A stretch of 64,000 nt of DNA from contig NZ_CANMDU010000013.1 in the NCBI RefSeq assembly GCF_947496775.1, forward strand, positions 1 through 64,000, written 5' to 3'. The notes below the pieces were generated by a model. That model was not told the DNA's origin. It saw only the letters and a program-made list of their open reading frames with translations, and made no database searches. This document shows positions 62,601 to 64,000 of this stretch, one piece after another. Every line of letters begins with the position of its first letter. Within the stretch, counting starts at the first letter, position 1. The position numbers were made by a program, and so were the translations under genes. The DNA comes from an uncultured Maribacter sp. Its GTDB lineage: Bacteria; Bacteroidota; Bacteroidia; Flavobacteriales; Flavobacteriaceae.

Positions 62601-62930
62601 AATATTAGCTGTTTCTGTAATATCTTGAAATTGTAGGTTTCCTTTATTAAGGTACAATTTATTAGATACCATATTCCCGGTAAAAAATAAATCTATAAGT
62701 CCGTCATTATTTATATCCCCGGCAGAAACACCGCCTCCCATAAATATATAACCGTAGGTAAAATAATTTAAGGAATCGTTCTCTGTTAGAATATTTGCAA
62801 AAGTGATATTCGATTTTTCAGAGTTTAATTGAGTAAATATTTTTTTTGTTTTCGCTTTTTTAGGTTGGTGGGAGCAACTAAAAAGACTAATAAGAGATAT
62901 TAAAACAAGAGCGTTAGCAAGAAATTTCAT
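59628..62930 (-). CDS. FG-GAP/VCBS-repeat and ASPIC/UnbV-domain lipoprotein
   Basis: From the ATG at 62930 (MKFLANALVLISLISLFSC, lipoprotein signal) the product is 1100 residues; the longer in-frame start is not signal-like. It has many FG-GAP repeats with calcium-binding 'DINNDGLIDLFF'-type loops (DxDxDGxxD) in two blocks, N-terminal and C-terminal. Between them is an ASPIC/UnbV domain ('GIGAKITVKTNDNTQFQEL', 'LHYGLGDSDTINAVTIQWP'). Such CRTAC1-like propeller proteins often lie next to SusC/D pairs and are thought to bind extracellular glycans or proteins. It follows the SusD-like gene after a terminator. Confidence 0.87.
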   Translation of the reverse strand: MKFLANALVLISLISLFSCSHQPKKAKTKKIFTQLNSEKSNITFANILTENDSLNYFTYGYIFMGGGVSAGDINNDGLIDLFFTGNMVSNKLYLNKGNLQFQDITETANITGDSRWYTGVTMVDINQDGFLDIYCSVGGKFGPKENQLFVNNRDSTFSEKAEEYGIAEIGNSVQSTFFDYDLDGDLDLYIANYPPTPFNAPNQYYRYKKENPKGKESDKLYRNDNGVFNDVTKKAGLRNFGLSLSATVGDINQDGWPDLYVSNDFSTPDHFYINNKNGTFSEMSKQLTKNTSFYGMGVDIADINNDGLLDIFQVDMTAQDNRRAKANMASMNPKLFWSTVNSGFHYQYMQNSLQLNNGVINDTLPDFSNISRLAGVSSTDWSWGPLLADLDNDGLKDIFIANGTRREINNKDYFDSIKNIWNPNKNLLEKSLAIPSEKIDNFVYKNNGDLTFSQKNEDWGISYKGFSNGSVYADLDNDGDLEIISNNIDDTATIFENKSADFNNFLNIKLKGPKNNVLGIGAKITVKTNDNTQFQELTLSRGFQSSVAPELHYGLGDSDTINAVTIQWPDQKTQTLKQLKSNQFLTIDYAEAIDNVENTPINNTLFVSTSNTDLINHAHVENIYDDFKKEILLPHQTSRLGPFVAVGDLNGDSLEDVIIGGSSQNKGAVYFQNTEGFSKQEKSKLILDSGHEDAGIHIFDADKDGDNDVYIVSGGNEFEPNSVMLQDRFYINDGHGNFTKSKDALPEMLTSGSRVYSHDFDKDGDLDLFVGGRLIPGNYPLPAKSYILENTSENGITKFKNVTNSIAPELEKLGLVTDASWTDIDNDGWTDLVIVGEWMPITVLKNNNGKFKNNKSTQDLENSTGWWFSIKSGDFDKDGDIDFIAGNLGQNFKYKANSEETFDIYLNDFDKNDKNDIVLSYYNDGKEYPLRGRECSSQQIPTIKKKFEDYASFSTATIEDVYTEKALENSLHYQVKSFASMYIENKNGKLITHQLPIEAQLSNINQVIVQDFDKDGNLDAVVAGNLYSSEVETPKNDASNGLFLKGNGKGSFTPIKALESGLYIPGDVKDLNLISVGKQNYLLATKNSDSIQTVLVKTIK

Positions 62931-62978
62931 GAGTAAAAAATTGAGTTGTACTAAGATAGATAAGTTACCTAATGATAA

Positions 62979-63011
62979 CAAAAAAACAGAGCACTGTTTA
63001 AGTGCTCTGTT
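62979..63011 (-). terminator. Terminator of the SusD-like gene
   Basis: An 11-bp stem, AACAGAGCACT (62985-62995) with AGTGCTCTGTT (63001-63011), has a 5-base loop and a T run on the minus strand (62981-62986). Confidence 0.8.
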
Positions 63012-63055
63012 ATAAAAAACTAACTCTAAACTAAATAGTTTACACTATTATATTA

Positions 63056-64000
63056 TTAGTACCCTGGATTCTGCGTTAAAATTCCACCACTTAAGTCAAT
63101 GGCATTAACAGGAATAGGGAATACATTGTTAATTTCGGAGTAAGAACCAGCTTCTGTTGCAAAAGGTGTAATTGCGCGACCTTCGTTTGCATTATATTCT
63201 GTCATTACTTCTACATAGTTACCCCATCTTCTTAAATCGAATAATCTATGACCTTCCATTCCTAATTCAAGACGGCGTTCGAAACGAACCGCTTTTCTTG
63301 CGAAATCTACATCAGCAAATGCAGCATAAGGTTCTATTTGGTAGTTAGCTGCATCACCTGCAGCAGCGAGGCCACCAAATTCTGGGTTTTCAACAGCTTG
63401 TACATAATTAGAACCTTTAGCTCTATTACGAACTCTGTTTACATACGTTAATGCAAGAGCCAAATCTGGGCTAGATTTCTCAACAGCTGCTTCAGCGGCC
63501 ATTAACAATACATCGGCAAAACGCATAATATGATAGTTAACACCAGAAAGTTGCTGTCCCCAAGAACCTGTAGCTTGGTTTCCTGTTTCCCCAGACCAGT
63601 ATACATTTTTCTTTGGCAAATAAGATCCAGAGATATCGCCATATTCTGCACGAATCCAGTTGTTTCCAAGATGCTCTCCATAACCGTTGTAGTCTATACC
63701 TCGACGACCTACAGTATAGTCTGCTCTAGGATCTAAAGGTCCTGCATAAGGTACCCAATCCGGACCTACATGATTTCCATCATCATCTTTAAATTTAAAG
63801 TTAGGAATTGGGTTATCATCTCCGTCCAGTATTAATGTTCCAGTATTATCGGATTGGAAAGTATCTAATGCAAAATCTGTGGTAACGTCTGTTTGATTAT
63901 ATGTATCTAATAGAGGTAAACCAGAACCATCTGTTTGAAATGCATTTAACAAATCTTGAGTGGGTTGATAAAAGCCACAACAAGATCCGAATGGGCCTGG
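63056..64000 (-). CDS. RagB/SusD family nutrient-uptake outer-membrane protein (5' end beyond the window)
   Basis: The frame is open to the right edge. The visible 315 residues begin PGPFGSCCGFYQPTQDLLNAFQ, a typical SusD internal segment. They continue with 'NYHIMRFADVLLMAAEAAVE' and 'ALTYVNRVRNRAK' (the conserved SusD TPR-like segment) and end 'ELGMEGHRLFDLRRWG...VFPIPVNAIDLSGGILTQNPGY'. The protein binds oligosaccharide at the cell surface and delivers it to a SusC-type TonB transporter, presumably encoded just outside the window. It marks a polysaccharide utilisation locus. Confidence 0.93.
   Translation of the reverse strand, partial: PGPFGSCCGFYQPTQDLLNAFQTDGSGLPLLDTYNQTDVTTDFALDTFQSDNTGTLILDGDDNPIPNFKFKDDDGNHVGPDWVPYAGPLDPRADYTVGRRGIDYNGYGEHLGNNWIRAEYGDISGSYLPKKNVYWSGETGNQATGSWGQQLSGVNYHIMRFADVLLMAAEAAVEKSSPDLALALTYVNRVRNRAKGSNYVQAVENPEFGGLAAAGDAANYQIEPYAAFADVDFARKAVRFERRLELGMEGHRLFDLRRWGNYVEVMTEYNANEGRAITPFATEAGSYSEINNVFPIPVNAIDLSGGILTQNPGY

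Noticed and set aside
63950-63952. TTG as start of the SusD-like gene
   Set aside because: The frame continues open to base 64000 with a typical SusD segment (CCGFYQPTQDL).

Overview
This window is a contiguous stretch of low-GC chromosome from a member of the Bacteroidota, almost certainly family Flavobacteriaceae and probably marine. The evidence is a type IX secretion type B adhesin-like protein with a PorP/SprF-like partner, an outer-membrane beta-barrel receptor, a SusD-like protein in a polysaccharide utilisation locus, and promoters of the Bacteroidota form TTG-N19/20-TAnnTTTG (clearest before tRNA-Cys and rpiB). The genus cannot be fixed from the sequence.

Layout. 1-3634: the 3' part of a giant SprB-repeat/gliding C-terminal-domain protein and a PorP/SprF-like protein. 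3679-9946: folB, tRNA-Cys, a leftward operon rnr / GIN-domain protein / LysE-type exporter, a 600-bp AT-rich gap, then rpiB, a CDF metal exporter and an ElaA-like acetyltransferase. 10561-12404: a compact type II restriction-modification pair. 12501-33669: mostly housekeeping and envelope genes. They include an NlpC/P60 lipoprotein, a DUF1080 protein, the operon M1 peptidase / SDR / rnpA / S41 peptidase, an S8 lipoprotein protease with an MBL hydrolase, a SulP transporter with a universal stress protein, a CPA-type antiporter, lepA and a TonB-receptor-like barrel. 33673-36021: an unusual three-gene operon (Lgt-like membrane protein, Tes/MJ0619-like radical SAM enzyme, small membrane protein). 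36083-40100: dusB, ThuA-domain protein, LolC/E-like permease, rbfA and mce.

40194-55019 is an integrative mobilizable element inserted in the 3' end of a tRNA gene with anticodon CAT. It is bounded by an exact 44-bp direct repeat, and a second 24-bp repeat lies just inside each end. The tyrosine integrase sits at the right end. The core carries an excisionase-like HTH protein, a VapE-type protein, a primase-like protein, a MobC-like accessory protein, a relaxase and a coiled-coil membrane protein. The cargo is one uninterrupted defence operon: AbiEi-like antitoxin/regulator, AbiEii-like nucleotidyltransferase toxin, HsdM, HsdS, an abortive-infection-like protein and HsdR. It is headed by two copies of an inverted-repeat operator, the second overlapping the start codon.

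55028-64000: the displaced tRNA terminator, a decayed 3' remnant of a GH2-type gene, and a leftward polysaccharide utilisation locus. That locus holds a SusD-like protein cut by the window edge, an FG-GAP/ASPIC lipoprotein, a GH2 enzyme with an atypical acid/base site, and a conserved lipoprotein of unknown function.

The two leads most likely to be undescribed are the Lgt-like/radical-SAM/small-membrane-protein operon and the AbiE-headed type I restriction operon with its duplicated operator. No CRISPR array, insertion sequence or rRNA gene was seen.
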